DNA of 64,000 nt from Rhodospirillaceae bacterium (GTDB lineage Bacteria > Pseudomonadota > Alphaproteobacteria > Thalassobaculales > Thalassobaculaceae). Position numbers and translations under genes: made by a program. The notes beneath the pieces were generated by a model that made no database searches, was not told where the DNA came from, and saw nothing but the letters and a program-made list of their open reading frames with translations. Positions within the stretch are counted from its first letter, which is position 1. Every line of letters begins with the position of its first letter. This document shows positions 36,364 through 44,923 of this stretch, piece by piece. Location of the stretch: NCBI GenBank assembly GCA_018401495.1, contig JAGYJX010000025.1, positions 1 to 64,000 on the forward strand, in the 5' to 3' direction.

Positions 36364-37681
36364 TAGCCGGGCACCCTCACCGTGCCCCAGCGCGGGTCGA
36401 CGACCCGCGCCACCGCCTCGGCGGCGGCCAGCAGCGCGCCGTCGCCGTAGCGGAAGCCGATCAGCTGAACCCCGAGCGGCAGGCCCGCTGGGGCCGTCGC
36501 CGGCCGGGATCGACACCACCGGGGTGTGCAGCAGGGTCCACAGCGCGTTCAGCAGCGGGCTGCCGGTGTGGTCGGGCGCGACCGGGTCGGCCTCGCCGGT
36601 GGCCGCCAGGGACAGCACCGCGTCGACGTCGCGGTAGTAGGAGATCGAACGCCACCCGCGACTGGGCGGCGTGGTCGAGGGCGGCCCGCAGGGCCGCCGG
36701 AGTGATGCCCTTGCGGTTCTCGACGTGGCTGCGCAGCCGGTCGTGCAGGCCGTCGCCGTGGACCCGGGCGTGCGGCAGGAACGCGGCCCGGCCCTCGCCG
36801 CTCATCACCGTCTCCTTGGTGCCGTTCAGGTCGCCCATCGACGGCGGCAGCTCGCGCTCGACGACGGCGGCACCGGCCGCCTCCAGCGACCGCGCGGCGG
36901 CGTCGAAGGCGGCGTGGGCGGCCGGCGAGGCGAGGTCGGCGTAGGGCGTGCGGCACAGCGCGATCCGCAGCCCGGCGACCGGGCGCGGCGCCGCCGACGG
37001 GATCGCCAGGACCTCGGCGACCAGCGCCAGGTCGGCGACGCTGCGGCCGTACCAGCCGATGGTGTCGAGGGAGGCCGAGTACAGCTTGGCGCCCTCGCGG
37101 CTGACCACGCCCCAGGTCGGCTTCAGCGCGTAGATCCCGCAATAGGCCGCCGGGCGGATCACCGAGCCGCCGGTCTGGGTCCCGAAGCTCACCGGCACCT
37201 GCAGATCGGCGACCGCCGCCCCGGAGCCGCTCGACGAGCCGCCGGCGGTGCGCGACCGGTCGTGCGGGTTGCGGGTGGCCGGCAGGTTGCCGGCGGCGGC
37301 GAACTCGACGGTGTCGGTCTTGCCGAGCGGGATCGCCCCCGCCGCCTTGAGGATCGCCACGCAGCCGGCGTCGTCGCCGGCGATGCGGTCGCGGTGCAGC
37401 GGCGAGTTGTGGGTGCAGGGCAGGCCGGCCACGTCGATCACGTCCTTGACCCCGAACGGCACGCCGTGCAGCGGGCCGCGCAGGGTCCCCCGGGCGCGCT
37501 CGGCATCGAGCCGGGCGGCGGCGGCGAGGGCGCCGTCGCGGTCGACGTGCAGCCAGGCGCGCACCGCCTCGTCGCGGGCCGAGATCCGGGCCAGGCAGGC
37601 CTCTACCAAGGCAACGGAGGTCAGGCGCCCTTCGGCGATCGCGCGCACCGCCTCGGCGGCGGTCAGTTGCTCGGCTGTCAT
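36363..37681 (-). CDS. Amidase-signature family hydrolase, copy B; frame interrupted
   Basis: About 440 residues. Triad positions are Lys in FGVKDVIDVAG, cis-Ser in AGGSSSGSGAAV and Ser in GTQTGGSVIRPAAYCG. Two one-base breaks, near 36650 and 36490, separate SRVAFD, YRDVDAVLSLAATGEADP and GVQLIGFRYGDGALLAAAE. The natural end is DPRWGTVRVPG followed by TAG, whose bases come from the junction of the insertion sequence and its TA duplication; the coding part is therefore spared. The ATG at 37681 overlaps an upstream stop as ATGA. It hydrolyses an amide or carbamoyl compound. Upstream in the same operon is amidase copy C. Confidence 0.8.
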
Positions 37682-37779
37682 CGGTCGATCTCCTCCCACC
37701 CGGCGCGCGGGTCGAGCGTCAGCGTTGATTCCAGGGTGTCGGGCAGCGGCCGCGGGATGCGGGCCACGCTGTCGGCCAT
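37678..37779 (-). CDS. Possible 33-residue ORF overlapping the amidase B start
   Basis: An ATG at 37779 opens 33 codons (MADSVARIPRPLPDTLEST to the end) whose TGA overlaps the amidase B ATG as ATGA, the coupling used by most operon pairs in this window. No family is recognised, and the ribosome site is weak. The same frame is open well upstream of this ATG, so it may instead be the C-terminal tail of amidase C reached by one more frame change. It fills the 216-base gap between amidases C and B, which is otherwise unexplained. Confidence 0.3.
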   Translation of the reverse strand: MADSVARIPRPLPDTLESTLTLDPRAGWEEIDR

Positions 37780-37897
37780 GCTGCTTGTCAGCCGGTCGGC
37801 CCGGCCGGCGCGCGACGGCGCCGACGCCGGCCGGGCGTAGCGGTCGGGCGGTCCGCCAGGGCTCAGCGGCAGCTGGTCGAGTATCCCGACTTCCGGC

Positions 37898-39242
37898 TCA
37901 GCGCGCCGACGCCACCTGGCACCAGCAAAGCGCTTCCGCGGCTGGCCGCGACCGCACGGTCAGCGGCATGCCGTCGCCGTCCAGGCCGGCGGGCAGGCAG
38001 AGCGCCGGCTGGCCGGACAGGCTGAACGGCGTCATCGCCGAGTCGCCGGTGAAGCGCAGGCAGCCATCCTCGTCGTCCAGGCGCGGCGCGGCGGCCATGG
38101 TGCCGGCGCAGCAGGACGCCGCAGCCGTCGAGCGACCGAGCGAGCGAGCGCAACAGTTCGCGGCGGCGGCGCAACGCGTCGACGTAGTCGGAAGCGCGCA
38201 GGCCGGCGGTGGCGGCCTCCAGCTTGTCGCGCAGCGCCGTGCCGATCGCCGGGTCGTCCAGCCAGCGCCGGTGGATGGCGAAGCTCTCGCTCGCGTTGAT
38301 GATCCGCCCGCAGGCCCGGAAGTCGCGGGCACCGAACGCCACGCGGCGCTCGACCAGCGTGGCGCTGAGCCGGGACAACGCCGCCACCGTCCGCTCGAAG
38401 GCCTCCGCGGTCGCCGGCGCCGCCACCGGGTCGGTGTCGTGGAACGAGCGCACCACCGCCACCCGAACCCCGCCCAGACCGCCGGGGCCGTGGGAGGGAA
38501 CCGCGAAGCCCGGACCGACGCTGGTCGGGTCGGCCGGATCGTGGCCGGCGATCGCCGCCAGCACCAGGGCGGCGTCGGCGGCGGTGCGGGCCAGCGGCCC
38601 GACATGGTCCTGGGACGGGCAGTTCGGTAGCATGCCGGTCCGCGACACTAGGCCGTAGGTCGGCTTCAGCCCGACCAGGCCGCAGGCGGCGGCCGGCAGC
38701 CGCACCGACCCGCCGGTGTCGGTGCCGAGCGCGAACGGCACCATCCGGGCCGCCACCGCCGCCCCGGCGCCGGTGCTGGAGCCGCCGGTGAAGCGCTCCG
38801 GGTTCCAGGGGTTGCGCGCCACCGGGGCCGGCAGGTCGTCGTACACGGCACCGGTGCCGGTGCCGAACTCGTAGGTGTTCAGCTTGCCGAGCAGGATCGC
38901 GCCGGCGTCGCGCAGGCGGCGGTGCACCGTCGCCTCCGGTCCGTCGGGTAGCGTGACGCGCGACGCCGCCCGGGTCGGCAGTTCGGCGGTGCGCAGGATG
39001 TCCTTCAGGCCGTAGGGGATGCCGTGCAGGGGGCCGCGACGGGCGCCGGCGGCAATCTCGGCGTCGGCACGGTCGGCGTCGGCCCGCGCCCGCGCCGGAT
39101 CCACGGCCACCCAGGCGCCGAGCACCGGGTCCAGCCGCTCGATCCGCGCCAGACAGGCCTCGAGCAGGGCGCGGGTGGTCAACCGGCGATCGGCGATGGC
39201 GCGCCCGGCCTCGGCGAGGGAGAGCAGCGAGGGGTCGGTCAC
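37898..39242 (-). CDS. Amidase-signature family hydrolase, copy C; one-base frameshift
   Basis: About 448 residues. Triad positions are Lys in YGLKDILRTAELPT, cis-Ser in TGGSSTGAGAAV and Ser in GTDTGGSVRLPAAACG, the canonical amidase signature (GatA/AtzF-like). The frame breaks near 38110: LDGCGVLL must join AGTMAAAPRLDDEDG. It then ends naturally at TGA 37898. The start is GTG 39242 (TDPSLLSLAEAGRAI). An alternative end in another frame at 37863 would add LSRKSGYSTSC. It is the first gene of the leftward amidase C - amidase B unit and divergent from the alpha/beta hydrolase gene across the site-4 palindrome. Confidence 0.8.
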
Positions 39243-39310
39243 GGCAGGCCTCCGGCGATCCACGGCCGCGCTCGGCGGTCCGGCCAAGTCAGATCGGTCC
39301 GGGGCAAAGT

Positions 39311-39323
39311 GTCAACAGTTTGC
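39311..39323. promoter_or_regulatory. Degenerate operator candidate GTCAAC-A-GTTTGC (site 4)
   Basis: The left half TGTCAACAGTT is the same as in site 2; the right arm has two mismatches. It lies in the 202-base divergent region between amidase C (start 39242) and the alpha/beta hydrolase-domain gene (start 39445). It is weaker than sites 1-3 but in the same kind of position. Confidence 0.5.
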
Positions 39324-39444
39324 AGCCCGCGCCGGACCGCGACCGATTGCGTCGGGTGCCGGGGCGACCGTATCGTGTCCCTCCCCTGCTGCGGCCGGCG
39401 CTTGGCGCGCCGCCGCCCCCTCACCGCCGGAAGGACCGACCGTC

Positions 39445-41490
39445 ATGAGCGCCCGCCTCGCCCTGTCGATCGACGATCGCCGCCTGTTCGCCGACGGCCA
39501 GGGCTTCGGCGAGGCCGGCGCCTACGAGCGGCTGACCGGTCGGGTCCGGTTCCTCGCCGACCCGTCCGGCGCCGGCCACCCGCGGATCGTCGATCTCGAC
39601 AAGGCGCCGCGCACCGCCGACGGAATGGTCGAATACGCCGCCGATTTCTGCCTTCTGAAGCCGGTCGAGCCGGCGCGCGGCAACGGCCGGGTGTTCTTCG
39701 ACTACGGCAACCGCGGCAACAAGCGGGCGCTGCAGTTCTTCAACGACGCGGTCGGCTCCAACAGCCCGATCGCCCCCGAGCACGCCGGCAACGGCTACCT
39801 GATGCGACGCGGCTACACGGTCGCCTGGCTCGGCTGGCAGGGCGACCTGCTGCCGGGCGAGGGCCGGCTGCTGCTGCACGCCCCGATCGCGACCGATGGC
39901 GATCGGCCGATCACCGGCACGGTGCGGGTCGAGTACATCGTCAACGAGCCCGGCACGCTGGCGGTGCCGCTGAGCGGGCTGGCGCCGGCGCGCAGCTACC
40001 CGACGGTCTCGCTCGACACCCGCAAGGCGCGCCTGACCCGGCGCCTGTACGCCGGCAGCCGGCGCGAGGACATCCCGCACGATCGCTGGTCGTTCGCCCG
40101 GGTCGACGAATCGCCCTCGGTCGACGGCCTCGGCCGCGACCGCGCGGTGGTGCCGTCCGACGGCCACCTGCACCTGCACGACGGCTTCGAAACCGGCTGG
40201 ATCTACGAGCTGATCTACGAGGCCCGCGATCCCGCCGTGCTCGGCCTCGGGCACCTGGCGGTGCGCGACTTCGTGGCCTTCCTCAAGCACGCCGAGCGCG
40301 ACCTGGAGGGTGCGGCGAACCCGCTGCGCGAGGGCGGCGGGCGGGTCGAGAAGGCCTACGCCTGGGGCCGCTCGCAGACCGGGCGCTGCATCCGAGATTT
40401 CATCCACCAGGGCTTCAACGACGACGGCGCCGGCCGTCCGGTGTTCGACGGCGTGCTGCCGCACGTCGCCGGCGCCGGCAAGATGTGGATGAACCATCGC
40501 TTCGCCCAGCTGACCGTGCTGCCCGGCCAGGAGCACGAGAACCACTACACCCCGGTCGACCGCTTCCCGTTCGCCTACGCCCGCTCGACCGACCACCTGA
40601 CCGGCCGCGAGGACGCCATCCTGAAGCGCCCGGCGACCGACCCGCTGGTCATCCACACCGACAGCGCGGCCGAGTACTGGCACCGCCGGGCGTCGCTGGT
40701 GGTCACCGACACGCGCGGCCGCGACCTGCCGCAGCCGGAGACCGTGCGGGTGCAGTGCTGGGCGAGTTCGCAGCACTACGCCTCGGCGCTGGTCGCCCGG
40801 CCCGAGCGCGGCATCGCCGCGAACCTGCAGAACACCGTCGCGACCACCATGCTGTTCCGCGCCAATCTGGACGCGCTCGACCGCTGGGCGACCGACGGCA
40901 CCCCGCCGCCGCCGAGCCGGGTCCCGAGCGTCGCCGAGGGCACGCTGGTGCCGGTCGAGGACTGGCGGGCGTCGTTCCCGGCGATCCCCGGCGTCGCCCT
41001 GCCGCGCGGCCCGAGCCGGCTGGAGCTCCTCGACTTCGGCCCGGACCTCGACACCTCCGGCGTGGTGACCGTCGAGCCGCCGCTTGTGGTGGGCGAGGAG
41101 GAGTACCCGGTGCTGGTGCCGGCGGTCGATGCCGACGGCAACGACCGGGCCGGGGTGCGGGCGCCGATGGTGGCCGCCCCGCTCGGCACCTATGTCGGCT
41201 GGAATTTGCGCCGGCCGGAGCTCGGCCACGGCGCCATGGTCGGCATCACCGGCAGCTACCTGCCGTTGCCGAACACCGCCGAGGAGCGCGCGCAGACCGG
41301 CGATCCGCGACCGGCGATCCTGGAGCGCTACGCCGACGCCGAGGCTTACGCGGCGGCGATCCGGGCGGCGGCGCTGGCGCTGGTCGTGCAGGGCTACATG
41401 CTGGAGGAGGACGTGGAGCGGGCGGTCGCCGCCGCCGCCGGCTGGAACCCGGCGCGCCACACCGTCCGGCTTCCTGGGAGCCGCCGATGA
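39445..41490 (+). CDS. Large alpha/beta hydrolase-domain protein
   Basis: 681 residues, frame intact, matching the large alpha/beta hydrolase-domain family often annotated only by that name. The nucleophile-elbow motif is GRSQTGR at about 309-315 (Ser followed by Gln-Thr-Gly, as in this family). VFFDYGNRGNKRALQFFND and GYTVAWLGWQGDLLPGEGRL near residues 90-145 are conserved. There is no signal peptide, so it is cytoplasmic. GGAAGGA precedes the ATG. Its stop overlaps the CobW-type gene as ATGA. The strict coupling to a metallochaperone suggests that it, or a co-regulated amidohydrolase, needs metal. The substrate is unknown, perhaps an ester or amide produced in the same pathway. Confidence 0.8.
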   Translation: MSARLALSIDDRRLFADGQGFGEAGAYERLTGRVRFLADPSGAGHPRIVDLDKAPRTADGMVEYAADFCLLKPVEPARGNGRVFFDYGNRGNKRALQFFNDAVGSNSPIAPEHAGNGYLMRRGYTVAWLGWQGDLLPGEGRLLLHAPIATDGDRPITGTVRVEYIVNEPGTLAVPLSGLAPARSYPTVSLDTRKARLTRRLYAGSRREDIPHDRWSFARVDESPSVDGLGRDRAVVPSDGHLHLHDGFETGWIYELIYEARDPAVLGLGHLAVRDFVAFLKHAERDLEGAANPLREGGGRVEKAYAWGRSQTGRCIRDFIHQGFNDDGAGRPVFDGVLPHVAGAGKMWMNHRFAQLTVLPGQEHENHYTPVDRFPFAYARSTDHLTGREDAILKRPATDPLVIHTDSAAEYWHRRASLVVTDTRGRDLPQPETVRVQCWASSQHYASALVARPERGIAANLQNTVATTMLFRANLDALDRWATDGTPPPPSRVPSVAEGTLVPVEDWRASFPAIPGVALPRGPSRLELLDFGPDLDTSGVVTVEPPLVVGEEEYPVLVPAVDADGNDRAGVRAPMVAAPLGTYVGWNLRRPELGHGAMVGITGSYLPLPNTAEERAQTGDPRPAILERYADAEAYAAAIRAAALALVVQGYMLEEDVERAVAAAAGWNPARHTVRLPGSRR

Positions 41491-42461
41491 CCGCCGCCTC
41501 CCGGGACGCCAAGGTACCGGTGACGGTGCTGGCGGGCTTCCTCGGCGCCGGCAAGACCACGCTGCTGAAGCGCATCCTCGAGGACCCGCAGGGCGTGCGC
41601 TACGGCGTGCTGGTCAACGATTTCGGCGCCATCAACATCGACGCCGAGCTGGTGGTCGAGACCGGGGCGGGCCAGGTGTCGCTCGCCAACGGCTGCATCT
41701 GCTGCACCATCCGCGACGATCTGGTGGAGGCGATTGGCCGGCTGCTGGCGCTCGATCCCGCACCCGAGCACCTGCTGATCGAGACCAGCGGCGTGTCGCG
41801 GCCGATCGCGGTGGTCGACGCGGTGATGGACCCGTCGCTCGGCGGGCGGGCCGGCATTGACGGGGTGTTCTGCCTGGTCGACACCGCCGGCTTCGCCAGC
41901 CTCGACTTCGCGGCCACCGAGTTGGCGATCGAGCAGGCATCGTCGGCCGACGTGGTGGTGCTGAACAAGGTCGACATCGCCTCGCCGGAGGAACTGGCCG
42001 CGGTCGAGTCGACCCTGCGCGCTCCGGTCCCCAACACCCGGTTCCTGACCGCGCGCCACGCCGACGTGCCGCGCGAGGTGCTGTTCGGGACCGGGCGGCC
42101 GGTTCGCCCCGCGCACCACCATCATGACCACGACCACGATCATCACCACGAGCACGACCACGACCACGGTGAGGAGTTCCAGGCCTGGTCGTGGCGAAGC
42201 GACCAGCCGCTCGACCGCGCCGCGTTCCGCAACGTCGTGCGTCGGCTGCCGGTCACGCTGCTGCGGGCCAAGGGCGTGCTCGCCTTCGCCGACCGCCCGG
42301 AGGAGCGCGCGGTGTTCCAACTGGTCGGCCGCCGCCACACCATCGAGGTCGCGGCCGGACCGGCGCCCGCGGACTCAGCGCTGGTGGCGATCGCACGCGC
42401 TGGAGAACTGGATTCCGAGGCGCTGACGGCGCTGCTGGACGGCTGCCGCGCGCGCGGCTGA
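41487..42461 (+). CDS. CobW/COG0523 family GTP-binding metallochaperone
   Basis: 324 residues, frame intact. GFLGAGKTTLL (about 17-27) is the Walker A loop, ANGCICCTI holds the CxCC metal-binding motif, and VLNKVD is the guanine-specificity motif. A His/Asp-rich loop with more than ten His (about residues 211-230) is a metal-buffering stretch. The C-terminal CobW_C domain begins WSWRSDQPLDRAAF. COG0523 proteins deliver zinc or other metals to partner enzymes. Translational coupling to the hydrolase gene, and an operon beside several metal-dependent amidohydrolases, suggests a dedicated role in metallating them; the client is inferred. Confidence 0.9.
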   Translation: MTAASRDAKVPVTVLAGFLGAGKTTLLKRILEDPQGVRYGVLVNDFGAINIDAELVVETGAGQVSLANGCICCTIRDDLVEAIGRLLALDPAPEHLLIETSGVSRPIAVVDAVMDPSLGGRAGIDGVFCLVDTAGFASLDFAATELAIEQASSADVVVLNKVDIASPEELAAVESTLRAPVPNTRFLTARHADVPREVLFGTGRPVRPAHHHHDHDHDHHHEHDHDHGEEFQAWSWRSDQPLDRAAFRNVVRRLPVTLLRAKGVLAFADRPEERAVFQLVGRRHTIEVAAGPAPADSALVAIARAGELDSEALTALLDGCRARG

Positions 42462-42803
42462 GAGCGCGAGACTTTATCCAATTTGGCACGGCGGGATGGC
42501 ATCAGCTGGTCCGTAGCGTGGCGGTCTGGGGATTGGTCGACGTCGCGGCTGCTGCCGGGACATGAACGTATCTGGTTCTCACGGGCCGACCCCGCCCCCG
42601 TCGTCATTCCGGACGGACGCGCCGCCCCGGCGCGGCCGAGCCGGAACCTACGGGGCGACAAGCACAGGCCGCTGCAAATGCGGTGCGTCGGGTGGGTTCC
42701 GGCTCCGTCCCGCCTGTGGCGGCCCGGTCCGGAATGACGTCAAAAGAGGGGGCGCTGCTGACGGTCGGCCGGCTATCGAACTAAGTCCAGCTGAGCCCGC
42801 CGC
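42462..42803. repeat. Intergenic region with palindromic repeats, copy 4
   Basis: 342 bases between convergent genes with no supportable CDS. It contains GTCGTCATTCCGGACGG near 42600 and, at 42690-42744, a unit nearly the same as that at 10614-10668 and ending CGGTCCGGAATGACG. The outer GTCATTCCGGAC and GTCCGGAATGAC are inverted copies of each other and could pair over about 145 bases. Confidence 0.6.
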
Positions 42804-43688
42804 TCAGCGCCGGTAGCGCTTGTGCATGAGGTAGCCGGAGGTGGCCGTCAGCACCAGGGTGGTGGTCATCAGGATAAACGACACCGCCGCGCCGAACGGC
42901 CAGTTGCCGAGCTGCATCTGCCCGAACACCAGCGGCGCCAGCATCTTGAACTCGGGGCCGCCGAGCAGCACCGGCGTGGCGTAGGCGTTCATGCCGAGGA
43001 TGAAGGTCAGGATGACACCGGCGATGATGCCGGGCAGCGCCAACGGCCACAGCACCCGCCAGAACATGTGCCAGGGGCCGGCGCCCAGGCTGAACGCCGC
43101 TTCCTCGACCGCGCGGTCGATGCTCTCGATCACGCTCTGCAGGGTCAGCACCATGAACGGCAGGTTGACGGCGATGATGCCGACGATGACCGCGCCCTCG
43201 GTGAACATCATCTCGACCGGCTCGTCGACGATGCCGAAGCCGATCAGGCCGGCGTTGATCATGCCGCGGCTGCCGAGCAGCGTCATCCAGCCGGCGGCGC
43301 GCACCGCGTTGCCGACGAACAGCGGCAGGACCACGAGCATGATCAGGATGTTCTTGAAGCGCGTGCGGGTCCGCGCCAGCGCGTAGGCCAGCGGAAATCC
43401 GAGGATCAGGCAGGCAAAGGTGCAGAGCAGCGCGATCTTCACGGTGGTGTAGAACACCCCGAGGTAATAGTCGTCGCTGAAGAACTTTATGTAGTTTGCG
43501 AGCGTGTAGCCTTCGACCACGAAGCGCCTGGCCTCGTACAGGTCGAGGCTGTAGCGGAACAGGATGAGGATCGGAATCAGCAGCCCCGCGGCCACGATGA
43601 ACGTGGCCGGGCCGATCAGCGCCGCCGCCGACAGCCTGGAGCCGCCCCGCTCCTCGACCGAGACCGCGGTCGTCGCCCCTGCCGCCAT
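42804..43688 (-). CDS. ABC transporter permease (PotB-like)
   Basis: 294 residues with six hydrophobic segments; inner-membrane permease of the spermidine/putrescine/iron(III) type. The EAA loop is IDRAVEEAAFSLGAGPWHMFWRV, which docks the ATPase. The frame is intact and the ATG is at 43688. It is the last gene of the leftward operon: two COG1228 hydrolases, permease, ATPase, binding protein, permease. A 109-base gap with a strong hairpin separates it from the binding-protein gene, which may lower its expression. Confidence 0.9.
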   Translation of the reverse strand: MAAGATTAVSVEERGGSRLSAAALIGPATFIVAAGLLIPILILFRYSLDLYEARRFVVEGYTLANYIKFFSDDYYLGVFYTTVKIALLCTFACLILGFPLAYALARTRTRFKNILIMLVVLPLFVGNAVRAAGWMTLLGSRGMINAGLIGFGIVDEPVEMMFTEGAVIVGIIAVNLPFMVLTLQSVIESIDRAVEEAAFSLGAGPWHMFWRVLWPLALPGIIAGVILTFILGMNAYATPVLLGGPEFKMLAPLVFGQMQLGNWPFGAAVSFILMTTTLVLTATSGYLMHKRYRR

Positions 43689-43730
43689 GAAGTCTCTCCT
43701 GTGCCGCGCGTCCGAATGCTGCCGAGGGGA

Positions 43731-43759
43731 GCCCGCCCCCACCGTCGGCGGGGGCGGGC
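43731..43759 (-). terminator. Hairpin between ABC binding-protein and permease genes
   Basis: Perfect 10-base stem GCCCGCCCCC / GGGGGCGGGC with a 9-base loop, 39 bases after the binding-protein stop and before the permease start. There is no T-run. It resembles the stem after the system-1 TRAP receptor, so it probably stabilises or partly terminates the transcript downstream of a highly expressed receptor. Confidence 0.6.
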
Positions 43760-43797
43760 ATCCGGTTTCCTAGTTCAGGTTCAGGCCCCGATCAGGT

Positions 43798-44862
43798 TCA
43801 GGCCTTGAACTCCTTGTCCCACCACTCCTTCAGGGCAACGTCGTTGTCCATCATGTAGCCGTAGTCGAGGTTGATCAGCTTGGAGACCTGGTCCGGCGTG
43901 AAGCCGATGCGCTCGTTCAGGTCGGGCGCCACCACGGCGTTGGTGACGGTCGGGTTGTAGCCCATGTCGACCGCGAACGCCTCCTGGGCCGACTTCTCCA
44001 GCATGGCGTCGAGATAGGCGTAGGCGCCGTCCTTGTTCGGGGCGTTCTTCGGGATCACGAAGCCGGACACGTACGACAGCGCGCCTTCGCTCGGGGTGAT
44101 CGCCTGGACGTTGATCCCGGCGTTCTGCCACTGGACGGCGCGGGCCTTCCACATGATGCCGATGCCGAACTCGTCCGACTTCAGGCCCTGCGCGAAAGCC
44201 TCGTTGGTCGGGTAGATGCGAGCGCCGGCCTTGCGGACCTCGAGCAGCAGCTTCTTGCCCGGCTCCAGGTCGGTGACCGAGCCACCAGCCGCGATCGCCG
44301 CCGCCACCAGCGTGTACTGGTACTGGATGTCGATGATGCCGAGCTTGTTGCCGTGCTTCGGATCGAACACGTCCTTGTAGCTGGTCGGCGCGGTCGGAAC
44401 CACGGTCGGGTTGTAGACCGCGATCTTGCCGGAATAGATGTGGCCGACGCCGTACTTGTACTTCATCGACGGGATGAGGTTCGCGGCGTTCTTCAGCTTC
44501 GAGTAGTCGATCTCGTCGGTGATGCCGAGCTCGTGCTGCAGGTACATGTTGATGTCCGACAGGCCCTGCACGTCGCTGGTGCCGCGCGGCAGGCGCTGCT
44601 CGGCCAGCATCTTGCTGCGGCGCTGCGGGTCGCCGGCCTGGTCCTGGACGACTTCCCAGCCGGCCGGAATCAGAATCGGCGCCTCGATGTTCTTGTTCAG
44701 GAGGCGGGCATAGTCGCCGCCCCAGGTCCCGACGACGATCTTGCCCTTGGACTGGGCGAGCGCGCTGCCCGCCTTGCCGAGCGCCGCCGTTCCCGCCAGG
44801 GCCGCCGCGCCCTGCATCAGATGGCGACGGGATACCCCGAAGCCGTGATTGCTGTTAGCCAT
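43798..44862 (-). CDS. ABC transporter substrate-binding protein (PotD/AfuA-like), Tat-exported
   Basis: 354 residues, frame intact. SRRHLMQGAAALAGTAALG at about 11-29 is a Tat signal ending ALAQ. The mature start KGKIVVGTWGGDYARLLNKNI is typical of bacterial binding proteins of group 1 (polyamine, iron or opine type). YPTNEAFAQGLKSDEFGIGIMWKARA lines the pocket, and the C-terminus has DYGYMMDNDVALKEWWDKEF. The start is ATG 44862 rather than the in-frame codon upstream, because the signal begins there. Tat export suggests folding before export. The ligand may be a peptide-like or amino-sugar compound cleaved by the operon hydrolases; this is inference. Confidence 0.9.
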   Translation of the reverse strand: MANSNHGFGVSRRHLMQGAAALAGTAALGKAGSALAQSKGKIVVGTWGGDYARLLNKNIEAPILIPAGWEVVQDQAGDPQRRSKMLAEQRLPRGTSDVQGLSDINMYLQHELGITDEIDYSKLKNAANLIPSMKYKYGVGHIYSGKIAVYNPTVVPTAPTSYKDVFDPKHGNKLGIIDIQYQYTLVAAAIAAGGSVTDLEPGKKLLLEVRKAGARIYPTNEAFAQGLKSDEFGIGIMWKARAVQWQNAGINVQAITPSEGALSYVSGFVIPKNAPNKDGAYAYLDAMLEKSAQEAFAVDMGYNPTVTNAVVAPDLNERIGFTPDQVSKLINLDYGYMMDNDVALKEWWDKEFKA

Positions 44863-44923
44863 GTTCCGCACTCCCTGTTCGTTCGCTCGCTTGCCAATCA
44901 TTCCGTGCCTGCCGCCGGCCGAG

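Noticed and set aside
42120..42175. Short CAC/GAC-rich repeat tract as a simple-sequence or CRISPR-like repeat.
   Set aside because: It encodes the His/Asp-rich metal loop of the CobW protein in frame.
39024..42461. A very long open frame (over 1,100 codons) overlapping the alpha/beta hydrolase and CobW genes.
   Set aside because: Its first two thirds are Arg/Ala/Pro-rich and unlike any protein; only its last part is the CobW gene. GC-rich codon use leaves such shadow frames open.
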